A stretch of 50,657 nt of DNA from JABMPJ01 sp964345005 (lineage in GTDB: Bacteria; Verrucomicrobiota; Kiritimatiellia; UBA8416; JABMPJ01): the NCBI GenBank assembly GCA_964345005.1, contig CAYFPQ010000015.1, positions 1 to 50,657 on the forward strand, read 5' to 3'. A program made the position numbers and the translations under genes. Below, piece by piece: positions 16,768 through 25,139 of this stretch. Below the pieces are notes generated by a model that did not search any database, had not been told where the DNA came from, and saw only the letters and a program-made list of their open reading frames with translations. The number at the start of each line of letters is the position of its first letter. Position 1 is the first letter of the stretch.

Positions 16768-17505
16768 ATGAACTCGACCTTGATCATCATTCCGACGTAC
16801 GACGAGCGTGACAACGTTCGCCCTATTGCGGCGGCCGTGTTTGGCGTCGAGCCGGACGCCGACATCCTGTTCGTGGACGACAACTCGCCCGATGGCACCG
16901 GCAGAGCGATCGATGTGTTGTGCAAGGAAGACGAGCGCATCCACGTGATCCACAAGACCGGGAAAGCCGGCCTGGGGCGTGCTTACATCACAGGCTTCAA
17001 GTGGGCCTTACAGCGTGAGTACGAGTTCATCTTCGAGATGGATGCCGATTTCTCGCACGACCCCAAGGAAATACCCCACTTCCTGAAGGCCGCCGAAGAT
17101 GCCGACTTGGTTCTTGGTTCGCGCTATGTCGACGGCATCCGCATCACCAACTGGCCGCTCAGACGCCTGATGCTCAGCAAGGGCGCCGCCCTCTATGTGC
17201 GGCTCATCACCGGCATGCCGACCACCGACCCCACCGGCGGATTCAAGTGTTACCGGCGTCGCGTGTTGGCGGCAATCGACCTCGACCTGATCATCTCGAA
17301 CGGCTACTCGTTCCAAGTGGAGATGAGCCATACGGCCTGGTTGAAAGGCTTTCGGATTGCCGAGGTGCCGATCACGTTTGTCGACCGTCGCTCCGGCTAC
17401 TCCAAGATGAGCTCAGTGATCTTCAGGGAAGCGCTCTGGCTGGTTTGGAAACTGGCTTTCCGGTACGGCTTCCGGCGGCGGCCCTGTGCCACACCCGAAT
17501 CATGA
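16768..17505 (+). CDS. Family 2 glycosyltransferase, polyprenol-phosphate mannose synthase (DPM1) type
   Basis: A 245-residue cytoplasmic GT-A enzyme. It has the DPM1-like start LIIIPTYDERDNV, the acidic motif VDDNSPDGT at 36-44, GKAGLGRAYITGFKWA at 66-81, the metal-binding DAD at 92-94 in EMDADFSHDP, and VPITFVDRRSGYSKMS near the end. Family members transfer mannose (some glucose) from GDP- or UDP-sugar to a polyprenyl phosphate, giving a lipid-linked donor for reactions outside the membrane. It lacks the membrane anchor seen in some homologues. It overlaps the next gene, a polyprenyl-phosphate pentose transferase, by ATGA. Confidence 0.85.
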   Translation: MNSTLIIIPTYDERDNVRPIAAAVFGVEPDADILFVDDNSPDGTGRAIDVLCKEDERIHVIHKTGKAGLGRAYITGFKWALQREYEFIFEMDADFSHDPKEIPHFLKAAEDADLVLGSRYVDGIRITNWPLRRLMLSKGAALYVRLITGMPTTDPTGGFKCYRRRVLAAIDLDLIISNGYSFQVEMSHTAWLKGFRIAEVPITFVDRRSGYSKMSSVIFREALWLVWKLAFRYGFRRRPCATPES

Positions 17506-18428
17506 TCAACGCGGACCCATCTCGAACGTCGCCCCTGCTGGACCTGTTTCGCGCCCTCCGTCCCCAGCAATGGACCAAGAACGCGTTGGTAGGTGCGGCC
17601 TACTTTTTCGCCTACTGGGATCGTATGCGTGTCGCTCCATTGACACTTGCCGAACTGGACCGTGTTGCCGTGGCAATTGGGCTGTTCTGCGTCGTGTCCA
17701 GCGGAGTCTATGTTCTCAACGACCTGCGTGATCGCGATTCTGACCAGCATCACCCCGTCAAGCGGACACGCCCTATTGCATCGGGCAGGATTTCGCCCCC
17801 GGCTGCCCTTGCCCTCGGGGGCATCCTCTTGGTCGGAGGCCTGCTATGTGCGCATTTCCTCTCTGCGCCTTTTACGATCGTGCTCTGTGGATACATATTG
17901 ATGCAGCTCGCGTATACGATGCTGCTCAAACAGATTGCACTCCTTGACACCATGATCATTGCCGCGGGCTTCGTGTTGCGTGCGATCGCGGGGGCCGTGG
18001 TTCTCGACGATGTCACGATCTCGCCATGGTTGCTGCTCTGCACGTTCCTGCTCGCCATGTTTCTGGCGCTCTGCAAGCGGCGACACGAGAAGCTGCTCTC
18101 CGGCGTCGACGAACCGGAGGCGCATCGGCAGAACCTCATGCACTACGACGCCCGCCTGCTGGACCTGCTTATCGCCGTCATCGCTGCGGCGACCATCGTG
18201 TGCTACGCTCTCTACACACTGTGGCCCGATACGGAGGCGAAGTTCGGCACCGCAGCCCTCGGCTTCACGATTCCCTTCGTCATCTTCGGGATCTTCCGCT
18301 ATATGGACCTCGTCTACCGGCATAGCGAGGGAGGTCGTCCGGAAAGGATTCTCCTGACCGATATCCCCATCCTGGTCAACATCGTCCTCTACGCCCTCAC
18401 CGTGACCGCCATCTGCCTCCTCCGATAG
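17502..18428 (+). CDS. UbiA-family prenyltransferase, decaprenyl-phosphate phosphoribosyltransferase type
   Basis: A 308-residue polytopic membrane enzyme. The opening LRPQQWTKNALV and the acidic motif NDLRDRDSDQHHPVKRTRPI (N73, D77, D81) match the phosphoribosyl-transferring branch of UbiA proteins. That branch makes polyprenyl-phosphoryl-5-phosphoribose, the arabinan precursor in mycobacteria. A second polar loop has KRRHEKLL and a YDARLLDLL region. The start is the ATG in the ATGA overlap with the glycosyltransferase; the longer frame to 17247 is shadow. The two DprE enzymes that complete the arabinose pathway are not seen here. The phosphoribose donor role is inferred from motif similarity. 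Confidence 0.83.
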   Translation: MINADPSRTSPLLDLFRALRPQQWTKNALVGAAYFFAYWDRMRVAPLTLAELDRVAVAIGLFCVVSSGVYVLNDLRDRDSDQHHPVKRTRPIASGRISPPAALALGGILLVGGLLCAHFLSAPFTIVLCGYILMQLAYTMLLKQIALLDTMIIAAGFVLRAIAGAVVLDDVTISPWLLLCTFLLAMFLALCKRRHEKLLSGVDEPEAHRQNLMHYDARLLDLLIAVIAAATIVCYALYTLWPDTEAKFGTAALGFTIPFVIFGIFRYMDLVYRHSEGGRPERILLTDIPILVNIVLYALTVTAICLLR

Positions 18429-18451
18429 CGCGCTGAGGAACGGCTGAGTCG

Positions 18452-18481
18452 TTGACACTATACGCAGCCTTTCGGCATACT
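18452..18481 (+). promoter_or_regulatory. Candidate promoter for the DUF2723 gene
   Basis: TTGACA (18452-18457) and CATACT (18476-18481) are spaced by 18 bases, upstream of the TTG start at 18523. The preceding gene ends at 18428, so this large gene may have its own promoter. Confidence 0.45.
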
Positions 18482-18522
18482 TTGAGTTTTGTGACCACAA
18501 CATCGTAAACGGAGCCGTTTTC

Positions 18523-21500
18523 TTGGAGACACAGCAGGAGACCACATTCTTCCGGCGCCTCGACTGGAGTGCTTTCTGGACTGCCTGTATTGCCTCTTTT
18601 GCGGTCTATCTCTACACCCTGGCCCCAACGGTTAGCCTGGAGGACTCCGGCGAGCTCGCCGTTGCGGCAGACGCCTTGGGCGTCCCCCATCCTCCCGGCT
18701 ACCCGATTTGGACCATGATTTGCTGGCTCTTCACGAAGGTATTCGCCTTCGTTCCTTTCCGCGGCCAGCCGAACCCGGCGTGGTCGGTGGGCCTGATGTC
18801 CGCCGTTTTCGGCGCTCTGGCCTCGGGTATAACGGCCCTGCTGATCTGCCGGTCGGGATCGGATATTCTATCGAACTCGCGTCAGGTTTCGCATAGCGTC
18901 AGCGACTCGTCCCTTCGCCTGATCTCATGGGTTGGCGGCGTCACGGGAAGCCTTCTCTTTGCCTTTACACCCGTCATGTGGTCTCAGGCAGTCATCGTCG
19001 AGGTCTACTCGCTCAATGCATTCTTCCTCGTACTGGTCCTGGCCCTCATCTACGTATGGACCTACCGTCCCAGCAACAAACTGCTCTATGCCACCGGCTT
19101 CCTCTTCGGCCTCGGGCTGACGAACTACCAGGTGCTCCTTCTTGCCGCCCTGGCCCTGGTCATCATTATCATGCTGAAGGACTTCGACCTCTTCAGAGAC
19201 TTCGTCATCGTAGGCGGCGCATTCATTGTGTTGATCGTTGGCCTCATGCAACTGGTGAAGGCAGGACACCTGGACGCGCCGACGTATCCCACCGATCCGG
19301 TTATTGTGATCGGCATCGTCCTCAACTTCGCCATACTGGCTGCGGCATATTTCCTTTTGCCACGAGGCAAACCCGTTGCCATCACGGTCTTCCTTGCCCA
19401 AGTGGGTGTCGGCTTCTACATCTTCATGCCGATCGTCTCCGATCTGCGCAACCCCCCCATGAACTGGGCCTATCCGCGGACCTGGGCAGGCTTTCTGCAT
19501 GCCGTCAAGCGAGGTCAATACGAGAAAATCACGCCTTCCGACCCCCTCTCTCTGCGGTTTCTTCGCCAGCTTGGAGTCTACCTTGGCGACTTGACGCTCA
19601 ACTACCAATTCACGATTGCCCTGATAGGGTTCCTGCCATTCATCACCTACCGCTTCACCGTGGCTGGACGGCGTATCCGTTGCATGGAGATCGGCGCCAT
19701 CCTGCTGGCCGTTGCGTTTCTGCTGCACACCACGCTCGGTGAGACCGTTAAGCTCTTTGGCGTTGCGCTCTACAAGATGCCGGCCTTCCTGATCCTGGTC
19801 ATGCTGACGTTCGGTGCCCTCGTTATGATTGTCGGTAATCTGCGCCATGTCATCGAGAACCACCTGGCATCACGAAGCGCGCGTGTATGGGAACGCCTGC
19901 TGACCGTCCTTGTCTTAGTGGGCATTGCCGCGGCGTATGGCGCCCTCGTCTATAACAACCTCCGGATCACGATGGCCCCGGTGAGGGCCGGCAAAGCGGC
20001 GGTAACATGGGCATTCTCCGACCCCATCTTCAAGCAGCTTGGCTACACCTCCTTTCTCACACTCCTCCTGGTCTCGGCTGTCGCATTCACGTACTGGCTG
20101 TCACGACACCGCTCGTTCGATATCGTCATCGACCGGGAATCTCAGAAGTGGATTACCGCCACACAGATTGCCTTCGTCACCCTCAGCATCGGCCTGATTG
20201 CACTGGCCAATCTCAAGATGGACATCCAGGATACGTTCATCCAGCGCGTGAAGTTCATTTCGTCCCATGCCCTGTTCAGTTTCTGGATCGGTTATGGCGT
20301 GATCTTCCTCCTCGCCATCGTGGACGGCCTCTCCCCGCGTAACAAAGCCCTGAGCATCACCAGTGCCTGCGTCATGCTCGGGCTCGTAGCCACTCCCGTA
20401 TGGCGCAACTGGAACGACGACCGTCTCTCCCGCCACTACGGCGGCGCCGAGCAGAACGGTCACGATTTCGGGTGGCAGTTCGGTAACTACCAATTGCGGG
20501 GAGCTGAAGCCATCAGCGAAGAACTTGACCCGTCCGAGGAACCGCTCCCCAATCCAACCTTCCCTCCCGAGATGACGCAGAACGCCATTTTCTTCGGTGG
20601 CACCGACCCCGGGCGGTTTGTTCCCACCTACATGATCTACTCGGCTCGTGTGCGCGAGGACGTGTACCTCATCACGCAAAACGCCCTCGCCGACAACACC
20701 TTCATGAGTGTGACGCGCGACCTCTACGGCGACCAGATATGGATCCCTGCCGAACCGGACAGCGCACGTTCGTTCCAGCGTTACGTAGAGGAGGTAAAGA
20801 CAGGCAAGCGCCGCAGGAACGCCGACTTGAAGATCGAGAACGGGCGTGTCCAGGTCAGTGGTGCGCTCGGCGTGATGGAGATCAACGGCATTCTGGCCCA
20901 GATGATCTTCGAGCATAACAACTATCGCCACGACTTCTATGTTGAAGAGAGCTATGTCATCCAGTGGATGTACCCCTATCTTTCGCCCCACGGCCTAATC
21001 ATGAAGATCAACGCCGAGAGGACCCCGCTCGACGCGAACACCATCCGTGACGACCAGGACTTCTGGGACTGGTACACGCGCCGGCTGCACAGGGACCAGA
21101 AGTTCATCCGCGACATCGTCGCGCGCAAGTCATTCTCCAAGCTGCGCAGTGCCATCGCCGGACTCTACGCCAATCGCGGCAAGTTCGCCGATGCCGAGTT
21201 GGCATTCCACCAGGCGCGCACGCTATACCCGCTCAGCCCGGAAGCCAACTTCCGCCTGACACAAGAGGTGCTACTACGCCAGCGGCGGATTGACGATGCC
21301 CGCGCCATTGTCCACGATTTCCAGGAGCGAGACCCGCTCCACCAGAGGACCCACGGCTTCCTTGCTCACCTGGACTCGCTCGCAGCGATGAACAAGCGGA
21401 TACTGGATCTCCAGGCACTCATGCCCAAGAATCAGCTCGACTTCCCCAAAGCCATGGAGCTGGCACAGCTCTACCTGAAGGCCGGACTTCGCAGCAACTC

Positions 21501-21966
21501 CAGACAGATGCTCAATTCCATTGCAGGGAACAAGGGATTGCCTGCGCAGTACCGCTTCCAGGTTGCGCAGCTTTACCAACAGGGCGGCTTCACACAGGAG
21601 ATGATAGCCCAGCTCGACCGGTGCGCCGACGAGATGCCTCCCGGCACCCCGGCGAACGTCTATCTTGCTATAGCCCGCGCATACTCCGCGGCCCAACAGC
21701 CGGCCAAGACCATGAAAGTGCTTGCAAAGTATCTCGAAATAGCGCCCAACGACTGGAAGGCACGGATCGACATGGCCGTTATGCAGATCAGCTCGGGCAA
21801 TAGAGCCGGTGCCATAAGATCGCTTGAGATAGCCATGGCAAAGGGCGGCCGGGAAGCACAACAGATCATCAACAAAGACGGTCGCTTCAACGCCATCCGC
21901 AGGGATGTCCAGGCCCGCCGCAACAGCGTCATGGCCATTCCCGGCCTAGTTCCGCCCAAGCGCTAG
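18523..21966 (+). CDS. Giant DUF2723/TMEM260-type membrane protein with C-terminal TPR-like region
   Basis: 1147 residues. The N-terminal half has many membrane spans and carries the family signature early: SLEDSGELAVAADALGVPHP (38-57, acidic D41 and E44) followed by PGYP, as in GT-C glycosyltransferases with a catalytic acidic first loop. A soluble domain follows (about 650-840, with GGTDPGRFVPTYM). Residues about 860-1147 are repeated helical hairpins of TPR type. The human homologue TMEM260 is a protein O-mannosyltransferase, so use of a lipid-linked sugar made by the two preceding genes is a reasonable inference. The start is TTG, with GGAG 8 bases upstream; no nearby ATG fits. Its stop overlaps the end of rsmE on the other strand. 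Confidence 0.85.
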   Translation: METQQETTFFRRLDWSAFWTACIASFAVYLYTLAPTVSLEDSGELAVAADALGVPHPPGYPIWTMICWLFTKVFAFVPFRGQPNPAWSVGLMSAVFGALASGITALLICRSGSDILSNSRQVSHSVSDSSLRLISWVGGVTGSLLFAFTPVMWSQAVIVEVYSLNAFFLVLVLALIYVWTYRPSNKLLYATGFLFGLGLTNYQVLLLAALALVIIIMLKDFDLFRDFVIVGGAFIVLIVGLMQLVKAGHLDAPTYPTDPVIVIGIVLNFAILAAAYFLLPRGKPVAITVFLAQVGVGFYIFMPIVSDLRNPPMNWAYPRTWAGFLHAVKRGQYEKITPSDPLSLRFLRQLGVYLGDLTLNYQFTIALIGFLPFITYRFTVAGRRIRCMEIGAILLAVAFLLHTTLGETVKLFGVALYKMPAFLILVMLTFGALVMIVGNLRHVIENHLASRSARVWERLLTVLVLVGIAAAYGALVYNNLRITMAPVRAGKAAVTWAFSDPIFKQLGYTSFLTLLLVSAVAFTYWLSRHRSFDIVIDRESQKWITATQIAFVTLSIGLIALANLKMDIQDTFIQRVKFISSHALFSFWIGYGVIFLLAIVDGLSPRNKALSITSACVMLGLVATPVWRNWNDDRLSRHYGGAEQNGHDFGWQFGNYQLRGAEAISEELDPSEEPLPNPTFPPEMTQNAIFFGGTDPGRFVPTYMIYSARVREDVYLITQNALADNTFMSVTRDLYGDQIWIPAEPDSARSFQRYVEEVKTGKRRRNADLKIENGRVQVSGALGVMEINGILAQMIFEHNNYRHDFYVEESYVIQWMYPYLSPHGLIMKINAERTPLDANTIRDDQDFWDWYTRRLHRDQKFIRDIVARKSFSKLRSAIAGLYANRGKFADAELAFHQARTLYPLSPEANFRLTQEVLLRQRRIDDARAIVHDFQERDPLHQRTHGFLAHLDSLAAMNKRILDLQALMPKNQLDFPKAMELAQLYLKAGLRSNSRQMLNSIAGNKGLPAQYRFQVAQLYQQGGFTQEMIAQLDRCADEMPPGTPANVYLAIARAYSAAQQPAKTMKVLAKYLEIAPNDWKARIDMAVMQISSGNRAGAIRSLEIAMAKGGREAQQIINKDGRFNAIRRDVQARRNSVMAIPGLVPPKR

Positions 21967-22700
21967 CGCAGCCGACTGGTCAGGACGCTCAGTCCGAAGA
22001 GCGCAGCGGTGTCCGTCCGGAGTACGAGCGGGCCCATGTTCACCCCAATTGCACCCGCGGCATAGGCGGCATCCAGCTCGGTCGGCGTGAGGTCGCCTTC
22101 GGGGCCGATGAGCAGCGAGACCGAGGGCGGCCGGTTCGCGGCGAGTTCGTCCACCACCATGGCCATTGGGCGCACTGCGCCGCTTAGGGCACCTACCAGC
22201 AGGATATCGCCTTCCGGCCGCGAAGAGAGCGCGTCTGCGAAAGACCGGACCGCAGAAATTTCGGGGACCCAGCAGACGCCGCACTGCCGTGCCGCTCCGT
22301 GTGCTACCCGCTCCCACCGATCATGCCGCTTGCGGCGCTTTTCCGCATCAAGCCTGGCAATTGTGCGGTCGGTCGTAACCGGTACCAAACGGTCCATCCC
22401 CAACTCGGTGCCCTTTTCCACAATCGTGTCCATCCGCGATCCTTTCGGGATCGCCTGCAACAGGGAGATTGAGGGGGTGGCGCGCGGAACGGTCTCGACC
22501 GGTCCCACCGGCTCAAGATCCACCTCTTTCGATGTCAGCGAGACAACACGCGCCTCCACACGCCGACCGGCACCGTCGAAAAGGGAGATCGTGTCGCCCA
22601 CACCCACGCGCAGGACATCGCGCAGGTGGTGAGCTTCGTCCTTACCGGGCACCAGAACACCATCCTGCCAGCGATCAGGTGCAAGATAACAGCGATGCAT
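21963..22700 (-). CDS. rsmE: 16S rRNA m3U1498 methyltransferase
   Basis: A SPOUT-fold enzyme that methylates U1498 of 16S rRNA with S-adenosylmethionine. The 245-residue protein has the N-terminal PUA-like domain (HHLRDVLRVGVGD) and the C-terminal knot motifs: LLIGPEGDLTPTE followed by NMGPLVLRTDTAA. The final motif more often reads LG-x-x-ILR-x-ETA, so Asp for Glu is a mild variation. The start is the ATG at 22700. Its stop codon overlaps that of the convergent DUF2723 gene in the sequence CGCTAGCG, with no room for a terminator. It lies downstream of grpE-dnaJ on the same strand, a common association in bacteria. Confidence 0.92.
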   Translation of the reverse strand: MHRCYLAPDRWQDGVLVPGKDEAHHLRDVLRVGVGDTISLFDGAGRRVEARVVSLTSKEVDLEPVGPVETVPRATPSISLLQAIPKGSRMDTIVEKGTELGMDRLVPVTTDRTIARLDAEKRRKRHDRWERVAHGAARQCGVCWVPEISAVRSFADALSSRPEGDILLVGALSGAVRPMAMVVDELAANRPPSVSLLIGPEGDLTPTELDAAYAAGAIGVNMGPLVLRTDTAALFGLSVLTSRLR

Positions 22701-22751
22701 GTGACGACCTCACCCAACACCGAATTTCGAATTCTGTCTTCTGAACTGCGA

Positions 22752-23930
22752 CTACTTCTTTGCGATGGCCTCTTTGCGCTCGTAGAACGCTTCAGCCAGC
22801 TCGCGTATGTGCTTGGCGAGCGGGTAGTTCTTCTCGGCGTCCTGCTCGCCCAACTCCTTGAAAAGTTTCTTCTGGGCCGAGCTGAGTTTTACGGGTGTCT
22901 CCATGACGACACGCACGTGCATCGCCCCGCGGCCATAGCCGTCCACATCAGGCATCCCGCGGCCACGGAGCCGGTAGACCTTGCCATTCTCCGTACCCGG
23001 CGAGAGCTTCAGCTTCGCGTAACCGTCGATAGTCGGTACCTGCAGCTCACCACCCAGGGCGGCCAGATGCTGAGGGATCGGAATCTCGCAGTAGAGATCG
23101 TTTTCGCGGCGCTCGAACAGCTCGTGCTGCCGAACATGCATCACCACATAAAGGTCGCCAGCCGGGCCGCCGCGTACACCTCCCTCGCCTTTGCCGGAGA
23201 GGCGAAGGCGCGATCCGCTGTCCACGCCTCTCGGGATCTTCAGCGTGAGGCGCCGTTTCACCTTGGTCCGCCCCGTGCCCTGACACGACCCGCACGGGTT
23301 AGTCACCATCGTTCCGACACCACCGCAAATCGGACACGTCTGACGAACCTGGAAAAAACCGCCTCCGGAAACCACGCTGCCGCGGCCACCACACTGCCGG
23401 CATGTCTCCGGCTTCGCGCCCTTGGCCATGCCAGAGCCTTTGCAGTCACCACATTCCTCGGAGATGGGAAGACTCACTTCGCGCTCGGACCCGAAAGCCG
23501 CCTCCTCGAGATCTATCTCAAGGTTGAAACGCAGATCCGCCCCGCGCTGCGGACCGGTGCGCGACCGGCGTCGACTGCTGCCGCCGCCAAAGAAATCGTC
23601 GAACATCCCGCCACCACCGCCAAAGAGACTGCCCAGAATGTCCTGAAGGTCGGCGGCATGCGTGAAGTCGCGCGAGAAATCGAAGCCACCGGGGCCGAAG
23701 GTCGACTTCATGCCTTCGTGACCAAACTGGTCGTAGCGCTGTCGCTTGCCGGGATCACTCAAGACCTCGTACGCTTCGGATATCTCCTTAAACTTGGCCT
23801 CGGCGGCCGTATCGCCCTGGTTCTTGTCCGGGTGATACTTCATCGCCAGCTTGCGATAAGCCTTCTTGATTTCGTCAGCCGATGCCGATCGACTCACGCC
23901 AAGCTGTTCGTAGTAATCGGTCTTTGCCAC
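22752..23930 (-). CDS. dnaJ: Chaperone DnaJ
   Basis: The DnaK co-chaperone, 392 residues. It has the J-domain with H33-P34-D35, a Gly/Phe-rich linker (about 70-125), and the four CxxCxGxG zinc-finger repeats (CGDCKGSG, CRQCGGRG, CPICGGVG, CGSCQGTG). The usual two C-terminal substrate-binding domains follow. It starts 2 bases after grpE on the minus strand, so the two form an operon; dnaK is not in the window. Between its stop and rsmE is a short degenerate repeat-like phrase near 22726-22746. Confidence 0.96.
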   Translation of the reverse strand: MAKTDYYEQLGVSRSASADEIKKAYRKLAMKYHPDKNQGDTAAEAKFKEISEAYEVLSDPGKRQRYDQFGHEGMKSTFGPGGFDFSRDFTHAADLQDILGSLFGGGGGMFDDFFGGGSSRRRSRTGPQRGADLRFNLEIDLEEAAFGSEREVSLPISEECGDCKGSGMAKGAKPETCRQCGGRGSVVSGGGFFQVRQTCPICGGVGTMVTNPCGSCQGTGRTKVKRRLTLKIPRGVDSGSRLRLSGKGEGGVRGGPAGDLYVVMHVRQHELFERRENDLYCEIPIPQHLAALGGELQVPTIDGYAKLKLSPGTENGKVYRLRGRGMPDVDGYGRGAMHVRVVMETPVKLSSAQKKLFKELGEQDAEKNYPLAKHIRELAEAFYERKEAIAKK

Positions 23931-23932
23931 AG

Positions 23933-24577
23933 TCAGGCCTCGGGTTCCTTCTCGTCATCTTCGTCGGCCACCGTGTCTGCTTCGGTCGGCGCCGACGGGT
24001 CTCCGCTCGACACGACCACCTGCGCGGCACGCAGCAGGTAGTCGCCCAGCTTGTAGCCGCGTCGCGTCATTGCGATGACATGGTTCTCCGCCACATCCGG
24101 GGACGGCAGATGGGAAATCGCCTCGTGAAGGTTATGGTCGAATTCGGTGTCCGTGGCGTCGATCGGCCTCAACCCGAACTTCCCGAGCGCCGCGCGGAGT
24201 TGCTCGGAGACCAGCCGGAAGCCTTCGACAATGCCCTCGTCCGCGCTATGCTGCGCCGCCGCGTTCATGGCCAGTTCCATGTGATCGAGGACCGGCAGCA
24301 GTTCTTCCATGATATCTTCGTTGGCGCGGCGATAGGTCTCGTTTCGCTCACGAATCGTGCGCTTCTTGAAATTCTCGAAATCGGCCTGGAGACGCACCAG
24401 GCGATCACGATCGGCCTCGGCCTGTTCCGGTGCGCCTTGTTCCGGTGCGCCTTCGACGGGCTTAACGTCAGCACCATCGGACTTCTCGGCATCCTTCGCC
24501 TTCGTGGTCTTCGAAGCCTTCGGCGCCCCTTTTCCGGCCTTTTTCTCCGTCTTCTGCTTGGTCTTCGGTTTAGGCAT
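23933..24577 (-). CDS. grpE: Nucleotide exchange factor GrpE
   Basis: The exchange factor for DnaK, 214 residues. Residues 1-55 are a Lys/Ala-rich, probably disordered leader with the duplicated phrase EGAPEQGAPEQ. A long coiled-coil helix follows (LQADFENFKKRTIRERNE). The C-terminal beta domain has the signature EFDHNLHEAISHLPSPDVAEN and MTRRGYKLGDYLLRAAQVVVS. It ends with an acidic tail. No CIRCE element is visible upstream, so heat-shock control by HrcA is not evident. It is first in the grpE-dnaJ pair. Confidence 0.95.
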   Translation of the reverse strand: MPKPKTKQKTEKKAGKGAPKASKTTKAKDAEKSDGADVKPVEGAPEQGAPEQAEADRDRLVRLQADFENFKKRTIRERNETYRRANEDIMEELLPVLDHMELAMNAAAQHSADEGIVEGFRLVSEQLRAALGKFGLRPIDATDTEFDHNLHEAISHLPSPDVAENHVIAMTRRGYKLGDYLLRAAQVVVSSGDPSAPTEADTVADEDDEKEPEA

Positions 24578-24780
24578 ATCGGTTCAGTTCACTCCTTGGA
24601 TACCAATCAAGCGCCAAACGATACCCGTACCCCCAGACCCGCGTCAATACAGGAGTCACAGAATAGAGGGCAAAAGGAGGTCAGCCCCTGATCCTTAGCG
24701 ACTCTGGGATTCATTCACCATACAGGTGAGAGCGGCTCGCTGAGGACAGCTCGCCCTACCTGCAACAGAATGGGTTAGGT

Positions 24781-25013
24781 AGACCCTGTCCGAAAAGGTT
24801 TGGGACATCAGAAAGGGCGAATGACGGAGAGAATATCCAATATCCAACAAGGAATCTCCAATATCCAAGGTAAGACTTCGGTCGATACCGACGGAAACCG
24901 CGGAAGGTAGCGTGAAGTCCGGCAGAAGTTCCCCCCCTTGTAAATTGGATTTGAGTGTTGGCTGTTGGATATTGAGATTCCAAAGAGCGCAGATACCTTT
25001 TCGGACGACGTCT
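24781..25013. repeat. Second-level inverted repeat nested in family A copy 3
   Basis: The arms 24781-24801 and 24993-25013 share the core GTCCGAAAAGGT as reverse complements, about 16 of 21 positions. They lie almost exactly against the inner ends of the family A arms, as expected for an element inserted into the palindrome. Confidence 0.7.
24851..24981. repeat. Third-level inverted repeat (TCCAATATCC type)
   Basis: GGAATCTCCAATATCCAA (24851-24868) is the near-perfect complement of TTGGATATTGAGATTCC around 24965-24981, with one base difference. The flanks repeat TATCCAA several times. It is the innermost of three concentric palindromes. Confidence 0.7.
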
Positions 25014-25114
25014 AGGTAGGGCGAGCCGTCCCGGCGAGCCGAAGTCGCTAATGATTGGGGAGGTCGACGAAAGGCGCCACTGGGCGGGCGGGATATCCAC
25101 CCTTGCCTAGGAAC

Positions 25115-25136
25115 GGCGAAGCCCGTACGCTTCGCC
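25115..25136 (+). promoter_or_regulatory. Hairpin directly before a start codon
   Basis: GGCGAAGC and GCTTCGCC form a perfect 8-bp stem with a 6-base loop, ending 3 bases before the ATG at 25140. It would cover the ribosome-binding region, where no Shine-Dalgarno sequence is visible. It might limit translation of the glycosyltransferase. Confidence 0.5.
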
Positions 25137-25139
25137 TGC

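Larger units (their letters stand above)
24733..25041. repeat. Family A palindrome, copy 3, split by 250 bases of nested repeats
   Basis: The left arm 24733-24761 and right arm 25014-25041 match the ends of the other family A copies, but are about 250 bases apart instead of 14-280% of an arm as elsewhere (14-35 bases). The interior holds a second inverted repeat (24781-24801 with 24993-25013) and, inside that, a third (24851-24868 with about 24963-24981). Confidence 0.85.
24578..25139. other. Gene-free divergent region between grpE and a glycosyltransferase
   Basis: No credible gene lies in these 562 bases. About 310 of them (24733-25041) are a split family A palindrome with two other inverted repeats nested inside. 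The first 150 bases next to grpE must hold its promoter, but no clear -35/-10 pair stands out. The last 100 bases contain a short hairpin right before the next start codon. Confidence 0.8.

Noticed and set aside
22626..24041. 471-residue open frame on the plus strand
   Set aside because: It is antisense to rsmE, dnaJ and grpE, which have clear family motifs.
24700..24725. CIRCE-like element before grpE
   Set aside because: TTAGCGACTC resembles half of a CIRCE, but the complementary GAGTGCTAA half is missing.
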